From Bacteroidales bacterium (GTDB lineage: Bacteria; Bacteroidota; Bacteroidia; Bacteroidales; UBA12170), in NCBI GenBank assembly GCA_021157585.1, contig JAGGWH010000046.1, positions 1-52,343 on the forward strand: DNA of 52,343 bases, in the 5' to 3' direction. The notes under the pieces are model-generated. The model was not told the DNA's origin, did no database searches, and was given only the letters and a program-made list of their open reading frames with translations. Below, in pieces: positions 24,578 to 34,385 of the stretch (within the stretch, counting starts at the first letter, position 1; every line of letters starts with the position of its first letter). The position numbers and the translations under genes were made by a program.

Positions 24578-26392
24578 TTAATCTCTACGATTACTTCTAC
24601 GAGGATTGGATCCGTTCTTCTTAAATTTATTATCTCTTCCTGAATTATACTGACGTTCACTACTCCTAGATTTACTTTTCGTTAATTCTACTTTTAACTC
24701 AACGCCTTGGAAATCCTGATTATTAAAATGTTCTAGAATTTCATTTGATTTTGCTTTATCAACTTCAAAGAAAGAAAACTTCTTCAAGATTTCAATATCA
24801 CCAATTTCAACAGAACTTAATTTAGGATTCTGATTGATAATCCCCATTAAGCGACCAGGATTTAGTTTGTCTTTACTTCCAACATTAACGTGAAAGCGAG
24901 CCATATCCATTTTTCTCTTGCGACTATCTTTTTGATAACCATCCGAAGTTCTTCCATCGCGATTGGATCTTCTATCTCCACGGTCTCTATCCCCACGGTC
25001 ACGATCTCTGCCTCGGCGATCACGATCTCTTCCATCTCTACTTCTGCGTCCGTCATCTCTATCGTTACCTTTAATATTCAAATCGGGTGCGTTTTTATAA
25101 TATTTTAAGAAAGAGTTAAATTCGTAAGAAACAAAATGCTGAATCAGCTCTTCACGACTTAAATTCTCTAATTTATTATAAATAGCAGGTAAAAATTGTC
25201 CTATTTGTTCGGTGTTTACATCAATTTTTTCAACTTTCTCTATTAAGTTAAACAAACGAACATTACAAATTTCTGCACCACCGGGCACTTGTCTACGTTC
25301 AAATTCTTTACCTATTTTACGCTCCATATCGCGTAGTTTTCCTCTTTCGCGAGAATGGATTAGGGAAATAGAAATACCTTTTTCACCGGCACGTCCTGTT
25401 CTTCCGCTACGATGAATATAAACTTCGTTATCATCAGGAAGGTTATAATTAATAACATGAGTAAGCTTATCCACATCTAATCCGCGAGCAGCCACATCAG
25501 TAGCAACAAGTATCTGTAAGTTCTTCTTACGGAAACGCCCCATCACTTTATCGCGTTGATCCTGTGATAGATCTCCATGCAATGCGTCGGCATTATAACC
25601 ATCAGCCATTAATTTATCGGCTATATCTTTTGTTTCCATACGAGTACGACAAAATACTATACCGTATATATCCGAATGAATATCAGCCAAACGTTTTAAT
25701 GCTGCATATTTATCTCTTGCCGCAACTTGATAATAAATATGCTCTACATTTTTCGCGCCGCTATTCTTAGTTCCAATAGTTATTTCGTGATAATCACCCA
25801 TATAGTTTTTAGCTATACTGAGAATACCTCTTGGCATAGTTGCAGAAAAAAGCATTGTTTGTTTTTGCTCGGGAGTATTGGATAAAATCTCATCCAATTC
25901 GTCTTTAAAACCCATACTCAACATTTCATCAGCTTCGTCTAAAACAAGCCACTTAATACGATCGACTTTAAGTCTTTTGCGTTTAATTAAATCTAACATT
26001 CTACCCGGTGTTCCAACTACTATTTGACCACCACGTTTTAATGCATTTATTTGGACTTCAATACTTGCTCCACCGTAAACGGGAATTACTTTTAACTTTG
26101 GCATAAAAGCCGAAAAAGTTTCTAAATCCTTTGCTATTTGCAAAGCTAATTCGCGTGTGGGAGACAGTATTAGTGCTTGTATATCTTTTGATTCACTATC
26201 GATTTGCTCTAAAATAGGCAAACCAAATGCTGCTGTTTTTCCGGTACCCGTTTGGGCATTAGCAACCAAATCTTTATTTTCGTTTAGTAAAAAAGGTATT
26301 GCTTTTTCTTGTACTGGTGTAGGCTCAACAAAACCCATTTTATCTAAGGCTTGTTGAATGTTGGGTTTTAACCCTAATTGTTCGAATTTCAT
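24578..26392 (-). CDS. DEAD-box ATP-dependent RNA helicase with DbpA-type RNA-binding domain
   Basis: A 604-residue RNA helicase. All core motifs are present: Q motif (FVEPTPVQEKAIP), motif I QTGTGKT (47-53), PTRELAL, DEAD (152-155), SAT (184-186) and HRSGRTGRAG (327-336). A highly charged Arg/Asp-rich linker (about 443-478, RDRDRRGRDRDRGDRD) is followed by a DbpA-like RNA-recognition domain (about 498-572) and a basic tail. This is the DeaD/CshA-like layout linked to ribosome assembly, mRNA turnover and cold adaptation. Translation starts at ATG 26392. Confidence 0.93.
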   Translation of the reverse strand: MKFEQLGLKPNIQQALDKMGFVEPTPVQEKAIPFLLNENKDLVANAQTGTGKTAAFGLPILEQIDSESKDIQALILSPTRELALQIAKDLETFSAFMPKLKVIPVYGGASIEVQINALKRGGQIVVGTPGRMLDLIKRKRLKVDRIKWLVLDEADEMLSMGFKDELDEILSNTPEQKQTMLFSATMPRGILSIAKNYMGDYHEITIGTKNSGAKNVEHIYYQVAARDKYAALKRLADIHSDIYGIVFCRTRMETKDIADKLMADGYNADALHGDLSQDQRDKVMGRFRKKNLQILVATDVAARGLDVDKLTHVINYNLPDDNEVYIHRSGRTGRAGEKGISISLIHSRERGKLRDMERKIGKEFERRQVPGGAEICNVRLFNLIEKVEKIDVNTEQIGQFLPAIYNKLENLSREELIQHFVSYEFNSFLKYYKNAPDLNIKGNDRDDGRRSRDGRDRDRRGRDRDRGDRDRGDRRSNRDGRTSDGYQKDSRKRKMDMARFHVNVGSKDKLNPGRLMGIINQNPKLSSVEIGDIEILKKFSFFEVDKAKSNEILEHFNNQDFQGVELKVELTKSKSRSSERQYNSGRDNKFKKNGSNPRRSNRRD

Positions 26393-26452
26393 TATTGTTA
26401 TTTAAATTAAAAGAATGAGTATCAAATCAATTATCCCATTCAAAAAAGTGTG

Positions 26453-26460
26453 CAAAAGTA
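26453..26460 (-). promoter_or_regulatory. -7 box (TACTTTTG) for the DEAD-box helicase
   Basis: Minus-strand TACTTTTG fully matches TAnnTTTG, 60 nt upstream of the helicase ATG. Confidence 0.5.
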
Positions 26461-26633
26461 TGCTTTATTTTGCAATAAATGCTTAAAAATAAATAATTTA
26501 TAGAAAATATCTCTCATCCAAGATAAGGATATAATCATAAACACCAACTCTCAACAGCCTAACAACTTAAATTCAGTTGAGAAAGCCGTTAGTAATCTTT
26601 ATGCTGAATTCATCTTAACAAGCAAATTATTCT

Positions 26634-26641
26634 TAACTTTG
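26634..26641 (+). promoter_or_regulatory. -7 box (TAACTTTG) for the phosphofructokinase gene
   Basis: TAACTTTG fully matches TAnnTTTG, 30 nt upstream of the ATG at 26672. The TTG inside it is also in frame with the gene, which explains why an over-long frame appears there. Confidence 0.55.
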
Positions 26642-26671
26642 CGCCACCAAAAAAATTTAATATATTCTATC

Positions 26672-27901
26672 ATGCAAAAGTCGATTATAATTCTGGCCGG
26701 AGGTGGTCCTGCACCCGGTATAAATACGGTAATAGCCACAGTAGCAAAAGTTTTTATTAAAGATGGATTTCGTATAATTGGCTTAAATGGTGGATACAAA
26801 GCGCTATTTGAAGAAAATCCAAATATCACTGAAATTGATTTTAAATTAGCAGATCGCATCCATAAAGAAGGAGGTTCTGCAATTCAAATGAGCCGACATA
26901 AACCAAAGGATAGCGAATTTAACACTAAAATATTTATCGATAATAACGTTAAATTATTAGTTACTATCGGAGGTGATGATACTGCCAGTACGGCTAATAG
27001 AATCGCAAAATTCTTAGCTAAGAATAATGTTCGTATTAAGAATATTCACGTTCCAAAAACAATTGATAACGATTTACCTTTACCTGAGGGAAACCCTACA
27101 TTTGGTTATCATTCTGCAAAAAGCGAGGGCGTTCGTATGGCTACTACTATTTACGAAGATGCTCGTACAAGTGGCAACTGGTTTATTGTAAGCGCAATGG
27201 GAAGAGAAGCCGGACACCTTGCGTTCGGAATAGGAGCTGCTTGTCATTATCCACTTATTATTATCCCCGAGATGTTTAACAAAACCAAAGTTTCGTTAGA
27301 TAAAATAATTCGCTTGATTATTTCATCTATTCTAAAACGAAAAGTTTTAGGAATCAATTACGGTGTTGTTATTGTAAGCGAAGGTGTTTTTCATTCTATG
27401 GGAGATGAAGAAATTGAAAGCTCCGGCATTGTATTTACTTACGATGAGCACGGACATCCTGAATTAGGCAATTTAAGTAAAGCCCACATATTTAATGTAT
27501 TACTTCAACAGAAGTTAAAAAAGCTCAATATTCCTGTAAAAAGTCGTCCGGTAGAAATAGGTTATGAAATCAGATGCGTTCCTCCTGTTGCCTTTGATTT
27601 AGTTTATTGTGCATTATTGGGGATGGGAGTAAAAAAACTATTCGATCAGGGTATAAGCGGTGCTATGGTAACCTCTGACCAAAGAGGTGATATTTTACCC
27701 CTTTACCTGAAAGATGTAGAAGACGAGAATGGAAAAATTAAACCACGGTTGGTAAACATTGAATCCGAACGCTTTAAAATGGTTTATGAAGATAACCAAC
27801 AGTATATTGTAGAATCGGACTATGGCACAGTAAAGCAAATAGTTGAAAATCCCGAAGATTATGATTTTCATAAAATCCTTAACTGGGTTGAGAATAAATA
27901 A
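26672..27901 (+). CDS. 6-phosphofructokinase, predicted pyrophosphate-dependent
   Basis: A 409-residue phosphofructokinase converting fructose 6-phosphate to the 1,6-bisphosphate in glycolysis. Motifs: LAGGGPAPGINTV, TIGGDDT (98-104), PKTIDND (128-134) and SAMGREAGHLA. In this superfamily the donor is read from two positions, Gly104 and Gly124 of E. coli PfkA for ATP versus Asp and Lys for PPi. Here they are Asp103 and Lys129, so PPi is the expected donor and the reaction would be reversible. The length is also that of the PPi-type and longer clades rather than the 320-residue ATP enzyme. Confidence 0.9.
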   Translation: MQKSIIILAGGGPAPGINTVIATVAKVFIKDGFRIIGLNGGYKALFEENPNITEIDFKLADRIHKEGGSAIQMSRHKPKDSEFNTKIFIDNNVKLLVTIGGDDTASTANRIAKFLAKNNVRIKNIHVPKTIDNDLPLPEGNPTFGYHSAKSEGVRMATTIYEDARTSGNWFIVSAMGREAGHLAFGIGAACHYPLIIIPEMFNKTKVSLDKIIRLIISSILKRKVLGINYGVVIVSEGVFHSMGDEEIESSGIVFTYDEHGHPELGNLSKAHIFNVLLQQKLKKLNIPVKSRPVEIGYEIRCVPPVAFDLVYCALLGMGVKKLFDQGISGAMVTSDQRGDILPLYLKDVEDENGKIKPRLVNIESERFKMVYEDNQQYIVESDYGTVKQIVENPEDYDFHKILNWVENK

Positions 27902-27905
27902 GACA

Positions 27906-27932
27906 AGATTTTTAGCTTTAAATCTATTTTTT
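27906..27932 (+). terminator. Weak intrinsic terminator after the phosphofructokinase gene
   Basis: AGATTT (27906-27911) pairs with AAATCT (27920-27925) around an 8-nt loop and is followed by ATTTTTT. The stem is short and AT-only. Confidence 0.35.
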
Positions 27933-27951
27933 ATTCTCGCAAAAAAAACCT

Positions 27952-27959
27952 TAGCTTTG
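27952..27959 (+). promoter_or_regulatory. -7 box (TAGCTTTG) for the MMPL exporter
   Basis: TAGCTTTG fully matches TAnnTTTG, 45 nt upstream of the ATG at 28005. Confidence 0.5.
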
Positions 27960-28004
27960 CCGCTGCTAAGTAACGGCTATTGAGAACCTTTTGCGTCAGA
28001 AATA

Positions 28005-30359
28005 ATGTGGAAATATATCATTAGGGGAATTTTAAGGTATCGCATAACCAATCTAATTATTATAGGATTGATTACTGTGTTCTTTGCTTTTCAGGCGCGT
28101 TCTTTAAAGCTCTCTTATGAGTTTGCTCAAATGCTCCCCGACAATCACCCAACCTTACAAGCCTATAAAAAGTTTAAAAAAGAATTTGGTCAAGATGGGG
28201 CCGTTATGTTTGTTGGTGCCGTTAATCATGATGTTTTCAAATTAAATAATTTCAATTCTCTTTACGACTTATCTGCTGAACTGAAAGAAATCAAAGGTGT
28301 AGAGGGCGTTGTTTCTGTTGCGCAAATTTATACTCTCGAGAAAAACACTAAAGAAAAGAAATTTGAATTTAAAACTGTTGTCAGCAAACGTCCTGAAACT
28401 CAACAAGAATTAGATTCATTAAAAAACGTTATTTACTCTCTGCCTTTTTATGACGGTCTACTTTATAATCGCGAGTCGGATGTTTTCCTACTTATGATTA
28501 CTCTTGATAAGGAAATCTTAAACTCCAAAGATCGAGGGCCGCTTATTTATAAAATTAAAGAAAAAATTGATAGAAACGCACTAGAACAAGGCGTTGAAGT
28601 ACATTTTTCCGGCTTACCATATATCCGAACAATTACAAGCGATCTAATAAAAAAAGAACTTAATCAGTTTATTTTTTATGCTCTTTTTGTGGCAGCATTT
28701 ATCTTGCTCATCTTTTTCCGCTCATTTAAGATGGTTTTTTATCCTGTCCTTACAGTAGCTATTAGTGTTATATGGGCACTTGGAACTACTGCTTTGCTTG
28801 GGTTTAAAATAACTATTTTAACAGGAATTATACCGCCATTATTAATTATTATCGGTATTGAAAACAGTATATTTTTACTAAATAAATATATAGCCGAATA
28901 CAGTGTTCACCAAAATAAGATTAAAGCACTAACAAGAATGGTCAGTCGTATTGGAAGTGCTAACTTTTTGACTAATGCCACTACTGCTGCAGGCTTTGCT
29001 GCTTTTATTATAACTGGCAATAAGCTATTGGTTGAATTTGGAATTGTTGCTGCATTAAATATATTTGGAATTTATCTGTTGACACTCATTATTATACCCA
29101 TTCTTTTTTCTTTCAAGGGAAATCCTAAACCCCGTTTGCTTGCAAATGTTGAAAGCGGTATAGTTTCTCGACTTGTTGATAAAATATTAATCGTTGTTTC
29201 TAAGCATCGTAATTGGGTTTATGCGCTTAGTATTTTCCTTGTTATTATAGGTTTTATAGGGATTAGTCAATTAAAAACAACAGGGAATATTGTAGACGAT
29301 ATCCCAAAAGACGATGTTCTTTATCAAGACCTGCTATTTTTTGAAAAACATTTTAAAGGGGTTATGCCTTTTGAAATTACTATAGACACAAAAAAACCAC
29401 GTGGCATATTGCAGTTAAGTACCATTAAAAAAATTGATCGTTTACAAAATGAGCTTATAAAATATCCTGAGCTTTCTCGCCCATTATCTTTAACCGAAGT
29501 GGTAAAATTCTCTAAGCAAGCATTTTATAATGGAGATAAAACAAAATATACCTTACCCAACAACCAAGAAAAGAATTTCATTTTAGCTTATATGCCTAAA
29601 ATTGATTCGGGTAACCAAAATACACTAAACAGCTTTGTAGATAATAATCTTCAAACAACCAGGATTACAGTTCAGATGGCCAATATTGGAACCAATGAAA
29701 TTGAAGAATTAAAAAAGGACTTAAGAGTTAAAATCGACAAGATATTTAACCCCAAAAAATTCAATGTTGAAATGACAGGAACAAGCGTTGTGTTTTTAGA
29801 GGGGACTAAATATCTTGTTAAGAACCTTTTACAAAGCTTACTTTTAGCATTAGTTGCTATTTCTCTTTTGATGGCATTACTATTTACATCTGCAAGAATG
29901 ATTATATTATCGCTTATCCCGAATCTCTTACCGCAACTTCTTACGGCTGCAATGATGGGCTATTTTGGTATTCCCATAAAACCTTCTACAATATTAATTT
30001 TCAGTATTGCCTTGGGTATTTCTGTTGATAATGCTATCCATTTCTTATCCAGATACCGACTGCATTTAAAACAAAATAATTGGCAAATAGAAGTCTCCGT
30101 TTTAAATGCACTAAAAGAAACGGGTTATAGTATGATTTACTCATCTATTGTGCTCTTTTTTGGGTTTTATATTTTCACCCTTTCTACTTTTGGAGGAACT
30201 CAAGCTATGGGATACTTAATTTCGTTCACCTTACTTATTGCATTAATATCTAACCTTTTCTTGTTGCCATCTATCCTACTTACACTTGATAAGTTTATGA
30301 CGACAAGAGCATTTAAAGCTTCTGTTTTAGAAGCTGCCGAAACAGATACAAACAACTAA
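28005..30359 (+). CDS. RND/MMPL-family exporter
   Basis: A 784-residue inner-membrane protein with the duplicated RND layout: a membrane helix, an extracytoplasmic loop (about 35-215), five or six helices (about 220-370), then a second helix, loop (about 420-620) and helix bundle (about 625-770). The helix-4 type segments (TGIIPPLLIIIGIENSIFLL and FSIALGISVDNAIHFLSRYR) carry the acidic residues used for proton coupling in the family. MMPL proteins move lipids or hydrophobic metabolites; substrate unknown. Followed at 88 nt by rfbA. Confidence 0.88.
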   Translation: MWKYIIRGILRYRITNLIIIGLITVFFAFQARSLKLSYEFAQMLPDNHPTLQAYKKFKKEFGQDGAVMFVGAVNHDVFKLNNFNSLYDLSAELKEIKGVEGVVSVAQIYTLEKNTKEKKFEFKTVVSKRPETQQELDSLKNVIYSLPFYDGLLYNRESDVFLLMITLDKEILNSKDRGPLIYKIKEKIDRNALEQGVEVHFSGLPYIRTITSDLIKKELNQFIFYALFVAAFILLIFFRSFKMVFYPVLTVAISVIWALGTTALLGFKITILTGIIPPLLIIIGIENSIFLLNKYIAEYSVHQNKIKALTRMVSRIGSANFLTNATTAAGFAAFIITGNKLLVEFGIVAALNIFGIYLLTLIIIPILFSFKGNPKPRLLANVESGIVSRLVDKILIVVSKHRNWVYALSIFLVIIGFIGISQLKTTGNIVDDIPKDDVLYQDLLFFEKHFKGVMPFEITIDTKKPRGILQLSTIKKIDRLQNELIKYPELSRPLSLTEVVKFSKQAFYNGDKTKYTLPNNQEKNFILAYMPKIDSGNQNTLNSFVDNNLQTTRITVQMANIGTNEIEELKKDLRVKIDKIFNPKKFNVEMTGTSVVFLEGTKYLVKNLLQSLLLALVAISLLMALLFTSARMIILSLIPNLLPQLLTAAMMGYFGIPIKPSTILIFSIALGISVDNAIHFLSRYRLHLKQNNWQIEVSVLNALKETGYSMIYSSIVLFFGFYIFTLSTFGGTQAMGYLISFTLLIALISNLFLLPSILLTLDKFMTTRAFKASVLEAAETDTNN

Positions 30360-30447
30360 GTTAAACTCCAAAATATTATTTTCCTTAATTTCTTTTAGAT
30401 AAATTTTATATCTTAGAGGCATATTAATAATAAAGAACTCATTTATA

Positions 30448-31308
30448 ATGAAAGGAATTATATTAGCCGGCGGCTCCGGTACGCGCTTACATCCTTTAAC
30501 TATTGCCATAAGCAAACAATTGATGCCTATTTATAATAAACCTATGATTTATTATCCATTATCGGTTTTAATGATGGCAGGAATAAACGAAATCTTAATC
30601 ATATCAACGCCTCATGATTTACCTCATTTTAAAAAATTATTTGGAACAGGCGAAGACTTAGGACTTAAGTTTAGTTATAAAGAACAAGTTATACCTAATG
30701 GTTTAGCTCAAGCTTTTGTTTTAGGTGAAGAATTTATTGGTAAGGATAAAGTGGCTCTTATTTTAGGTGATAATATTTTTTATATGAGAGGTTTAACAAC
30801 TCTATTAAAAAGCGTAAGTAATCCTGACGGAGGAGTTGTATTTGCTTACCAAGTAACAGATCCGCATCGCTATGGTGTTGTTGAATTTGATGATAGTATG
30901 ACAGCAATTTCTATTGAAGAGAAGCCGGAAAAACCAAAATCAAATTATGCTGTCCCCGGATTATATTTTTATGATAATTCTGTTGTTGAAATTGCCAAAA
31001 ACATTAAACCAAGTGCTCGTGGCGAATATGAAATTACCGATGTAAACAGGTATTACTTAGAACAAAAAAAGTTAAAGGTTGCACTATTAGGTAGAGGAAC
31101 AGCTTGGTTAGATACCGGCACATTTGAATCCTTAAACGAAGCCTCCCAATTTGTAGAAGTTATTGAAAAGCGACAAGGAATGATGATTAGCAATATAGAA
31201 GAAATTGCATATCGAATGGGATTTATTGATGCTGATCAGTTACGTAAATTAGCAGAACCTTTACGAAAAAGCGGCTATGGAGAATATTTATTGACTTTAA
31301 TAAAATAA
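30448..31308 (+). CDS. rfbA: Glucose-1-phosphate thymidylyltransferase
   Basis: A 286-residue nucleotidyltransferase (RmlA) that makes dTDP-glucose, the entry step to dTDP-rhamnose and other deoxysugars of O-antigen and glycans. The N-terminal [20 protein letters not shown], the LGDNIFY metal site, the [20 protein letters not shown] segment and [11 protein letters not shown] are diagnostic. Length is normal. The partner genes rfbB, rfbC and rfbD are not nearby, so it is a stand-alone gene here. TATCTTAG about 35 nt upstream is a near match to the -7 box. Confidence 0.96.
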   Translation: MKGIILAGGSGTRLHPLTIAISKQLMPIYNKPMIYYPLSVLMMAGINEILIISTPHDLPHFKKLFGTGEDLGLKFSYKEQVIPNGLAQAFVLGEEFIGKDKVALILGDNIFYMRGLTTLLKSVSNPDGGVVFAYQVTDPHRYGVVEFDDSMTAISIEEKPEKPKSNYAVPGLYFYDNSVVEIAKNIKPSARGEYEITDVNRYYLEQKKLKVALLGRGTAWLDTGTFESLNEASQFVEVIEKRQGMMISNIEEIAYRMGFIDADQLRKLAEPLRKSGYGEYLLTLIK

Positions 31309-31368
31309 ATCTCTTTATTTCTTACAATATCTACACCTTCTGTCTTTTTAATTATCCAAAGCTTTAAC

Positions 31369-31376
31369 TACCTTTG
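31369..31376 (+). promoter_or_regulatory. -7 box (TACCTTTG) for the prenyl synthase
   Basis: TACCTTTG fully matches TAnnTTTG, 19 nt upstream of the ATG at 31396. Confidence 0.5.
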
Positions 31377-31395
31377 TTGCGATTAACAAATTACT

Positions 31396-32370
31396 ATGCA
31401 AACCTTCGAAGAATACCAAAGTTTAATTCAGTCTGTTATTGAAAAAGAAATTGGTCATCGTGAACCGGTTGAATTGTACGACCCTATTAATTACACCCTA
31501 ACTATGGGCGGAAAACGCTTACGCCCTTTATTAACTCTATTAAGCTGCGATATCTTTGATGGAAATTTGCAGGATGCTCTTTATCCTGCACTTGGACTGG
31601 AAACTTTTCACAATTTTACCCTATTGCATGATGACATAATGGATCAGGCACCAATAAGACGCGGATTACCAACAGTATATAAAAAATGGGATGCTAATCA
31701 TGCTATTCTTTCCGGCGATACAATGATGGTTATGGCATACGATTTTATTTTAAATTCACCCAAGGATTTACTTTTTGATATTTTTACCATATTCAATAAG
31801 GTTGGCAGAGAAGTTTGCGAAGGTCAGCAATACGATATGAATTTTGAAACTAACAACAACGTTAAACTTGATGAATATTTAAAAATGATTCACCTGAAAA
31901 CGGCAGTCTTATTAGGTGGAAGTATGCAAGTTGGAGCTATCGTTGCCCGAACTACGAAAAAAAATTCTCAATTAATCTATAATTTTGGCGAAAGTGTGGG
32001 AATGGCTTTTCAGCTTCAAGATGATTTATTAGATGCTTTTGGTAATGAAGATGTATTTGGGAAAAAAAATGGTGGGGATATTAGAGCTAACAAAAAAACC
32101 TATTTATACCTTAAGGCAATGGAGTTAGGTTCTACGCAACAACAAAACGAGCTTAAAAAATTATTTGATATCCAAAATGGGCAAGATGATGATAAAGTAA
32201 AAAAGGTTTTAAATATTTTCAATGATTTGAATATAGAAGCCGAAACGCAAACTTTAATGGATCACTATTATGATAAAGCAATGAAAACGTTGGAAGAAAT
32301 AAACTTAAACCAAGAAAAGAAAGCTATTTTAGTTAAGCTTGCCGAAAGTTTAATGAATCGTGATAATTAG
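31396..32370 (+). CDS. Polyprenyl (short-chain isoprenyl) diphosphate synthase
   Basis: A 324-residue trans-prenyltransferase that chains isopentenyl units for isoprenoid lipids and quinones. Motifs: GGKRLRP (38-44), the first Asp-rich motif HDDIMD (Asp79, Asp80, Asp83) and the second QLQDDLLD (Asp209, Asp210, Asp213). There is no two-residue insertion in the first motif and Phe74 sits five residues before it, the arrangement of geranylgeranyl-type enzymes, so a C15-C20 product is more likely than a long chain (inference). Its stop shares 4 bp with the convergent ABC-F gene. Confidence 0.9.
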   Translation: MQTFEEYQSLIQSVIEKEIGHREPVELYDPINYTLTMGGKRLRPLLTLLSCDIFDGNLQDALYPALGLETFHNFTLLHDDIMDQAPIRRGLPTVYKKWDANHAILSGDTMMVMAYDFILNSPKDLLFDIFTIFNKVGREVCEGQQYDMNFETNNNVKLDEYLKMIHLKTAVLLGGSMQVGAIVARTTKKNSQLIYNFGESVGMAFQLQDDLLDAFGNEDVFGKKNGGDIRANKKTYLYLKAMELGSTQQQNELKKLFDIQNGQDDDKVKKVLNIFNDLNIEAETQTLMDHYYDKAMKTLEEINLNQEKKAILVKLAESLMNRDN

Positions 32371-34313
32371 GTTTTACGTTTTTCTTCAAGTTCTAAACTA
32401 ACTTTTTCCCAATCATTTAATCGACTTTCTAAATTAGTCTTTAATTTTTGGTAACTCTCAAAAAAACTACTATCATTAATCAATTCTTTATATTTTTCAG
32501 GATCGGCTAATTGAGAATCCGAAATCTCTATCTCTACCTCCATTTTAGCAATTTCTTTTTCAACCCTTAGCAATTGATTTTCCAACTTACGTAACTCTTT
32601 ATCATTAGCTTTTTTATTAATATAAGCCTGCTTATTTTCCGAAACTGTTTTTTCTTTTTGACTACTACTAATACCTCTACCCGATTTTTCTAACTGTTGA
32701 AAATTCTCGATTTTTCTCTTTTCCAGAAAATTATGAATATCGCCCAAATGCTCTTTTGTCTTGGCTTTTTTAAACTCAAAAACTTTATCTGTCAAGCCCT
32801 GTAAAAAATCACGGTCGTGCGACACTATTATCAGGCTACCGTTGTACTGCAATAAAGCATTTTTAAGAATTTCTTTCGACTGGATATCTAAATGATTTGT
32901 TGGCTCATCAAGCACCAAAAGGTTGTACGGTTCAAGCAACAATTTTGCTAATGCTAATCGCGATTTTTCACCACCGCTAAGCACACTTACCTTCTTATCT
33001 ATAGTCTCTCCACTAAAAAGAAATGCACCCAAAATATCACGTACTTTTTTTCTTAAATCTCCGGTTGCTACATCGTCTATGGTATCAAAAACGGTTTTAT
33101 GCATATCGAGATAATCGGTTTGATTTTGTGCATAATATCCCAACTTTACATTATAACCTATTTTAAACATCCCCTCATATTCCAGCTCTCCTACAATAAT
33201 TTTAGCTAAAGTAGATTTACCCATTCCATTTTTCCCGACAAAAGCAACCTTCTCTCCTTTAAGCAAAACAAAATCTAATTGATTTAATACTAAGTTAGTG
33301 CCAAAACGCTTATTTAACTTTTGTGTTTCTACAATTATTTTTCCGGCTGGTGGAGCATCTTGAAAACTGAACTTAATACTTGAACGATCAATAGTATCGA
33401 CTTCAATACGTTTTATTTTCTCGAGCATTTTAACTCTCGATTGTACTTGTTTTGCCTTAGTTGCCTGATATCTAAAACGCTCTATAAATTGCTCAATTTC
33501 CTGTATCTGCCGTTGCTGGTTTATATATGCTGACTTTTCTCCAATCAATCGCTCTTCGCGCTCTTTAACATATTTACTATATGGCATTTTATAATCATAA
33601 ATACGCCTTTTGCTAATCTCTATTGTCCTTTTAGTAACAGAGTCTAAGAAAACCCTATCGTGAGCAACCAACATTACGGCTCCCTTATAATTCTTTAGAA
33701 AATTTTCCAACCACTCTATAGATTCAATATCAAGATGATTTACCGGTTCATCAAGCAAAAGCAGATCGGGCTGTTGTAAAAGGATTTTGGCAATTTCTAT
33801 CCGCATACGCCATCCTCCGCTAAATTCGGCAAGTGAACGTGAAAAATCATCAGACGTAAAGCCGAGTCCCAGTAGTACTTTTTCTAAATCGGCATCACGA
33901 TTTTGACCTCCTAACAACTGATATCTTTCTGTAGAAATGCTTAACTCATTTGCTAAATTCAAATATTGTTCGCTTTCGTAATCTGTCCGGCTAATTAAAT
34001 CTTTATTGAGTTGTTCTATTTTTTTTTCAAGATCGTTAATCTGACTAAAGGCTTTTTGAGTCTCCTCATAAATACTTAATGTACTGTTATTCTTTAGCTC
34101 CTGCGGTAAGTATCCTACTGTTTTCCCGTCGGGAATTACAATCTCTCCTCCATCAAAATCTAATTCTTTTGCCAATAGCTTTAGCAATGTAGATTTTCCT
34201 GTACCATTTGCTCCAACTAATCCAATTTTATCATTTTGATTAATAAGAAAAGACACCTGATCGAAAAGCAGGTGACCGGAAAAAAGCATGCTTATATTTT
34301 GGACTGAAAACAT
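32367..34313 (-). CDS. ABC-F family ATPase (Uup/YdiF-type ribosome-associated)
   Basis: A 648-residue soluble protein with two ABC ATPase domains in one chain and no membrane segment. Domain 1: Walker A GANGTGKST (34-42), signature FSGGWRMR, Walker B LLLLDEPVNHLD. Then the basic inter-domain linker (about 240-320). Domain 2: GKNGMGKST, LSGGEKSRLALAK, LLVLDEPTNHLD. A C-terminal coiled coil (about 560-648) is rich in Glu and Lys. ABC-F proteins bind the ribosomal E site and rescue or tune translation; some protect against antibiotics, but nothing here singles out resistance. A terminator-like hairpin ends 12 nt before the ATG. Confidence 0.93.
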   Translation of the reverse strand: MFSVQNISMLFSGHLLFDQVSFLINQNDKIGLVGANGTGKSTLLKLLAKELDFDGGEIVIPDGKTVGYLPQELKNNSTLSIYEETQKAFSQINDLEKKIEQLNKDLISRTDYESEQYLNLANELSISTERYQLLGGQNRDADLEKVLLGLGFTSDDFSRSLAEFSGGWRMRIEIAKILLQQPDLLLLDEPVNHLDIESIEWLENFLKNYKGAVMLVAHDRVFLDSVTKRTIEISKRRIYDYKMPYSKYVKEREERLIGEKSAYINQQRQIQEIEQFIERFRYQATKAKQVQSRVKMLEKIKRIEVDTIDRSSIKFSFQDAPPAGKIIVETQKLNKRFGTNLVLNQLDFVLLKGEKVAFVGKNGMGKSTLAKIIVGELEYEGMFKIGYNVKLGYYAQNQTDYLDMHKTVFDTIDDVATGDLRKKVRDILGAFLFSGETIDKKVSVLSGGEKSRLALAKLLLEPYNLLVLDEPTNHLDIQSKEILKNALLQYNGSLIIVSHDRDFLQGLTDKVFEFKKAKTKEHLGDIHNFLEKRKIENFQQLEKSGRGISSSQKEKTVSENKQAYINKKANDKELRKLENQLLRVEKEIAKMEVEIEISDSQLADPEKYKELINDSSFFESYQKLKTNLESRLNDWEKVSLELEEKRKT

Positions 34314-34325
34314 TTATTTATTTGT

Positions 34326-34363
34326 AAAAAAACCCATCGGATTACATATTCTCCCGACAGGTT
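34326..34363 (-). terminator. Intrinsic terminator or attenuator before the ABC-F gene
   Basis: On the minus strand AACCTGTCGG pairs with CCGATGGGTT (10-bp stem, two G-U wobbles, 13-nt loop) and runs into seven T. It lies 22 nt after the flavo-diiron stop and ends 12 nt before the ABC-F ATG. It therefore terminates the upstream transcript, and possibly regulates read-through into the ABC-F gene. Confidence 0.75.
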
Positions 34364-34385
34364 AAATTATATTTTTAATACTCTT

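Noticed and set aside
26639-26671. TTG-initiated extension of the phosphofructokinase
   Set aside because: The TTG lies inside the -7 promoter box; the conserved protein begins at ATG 26672.
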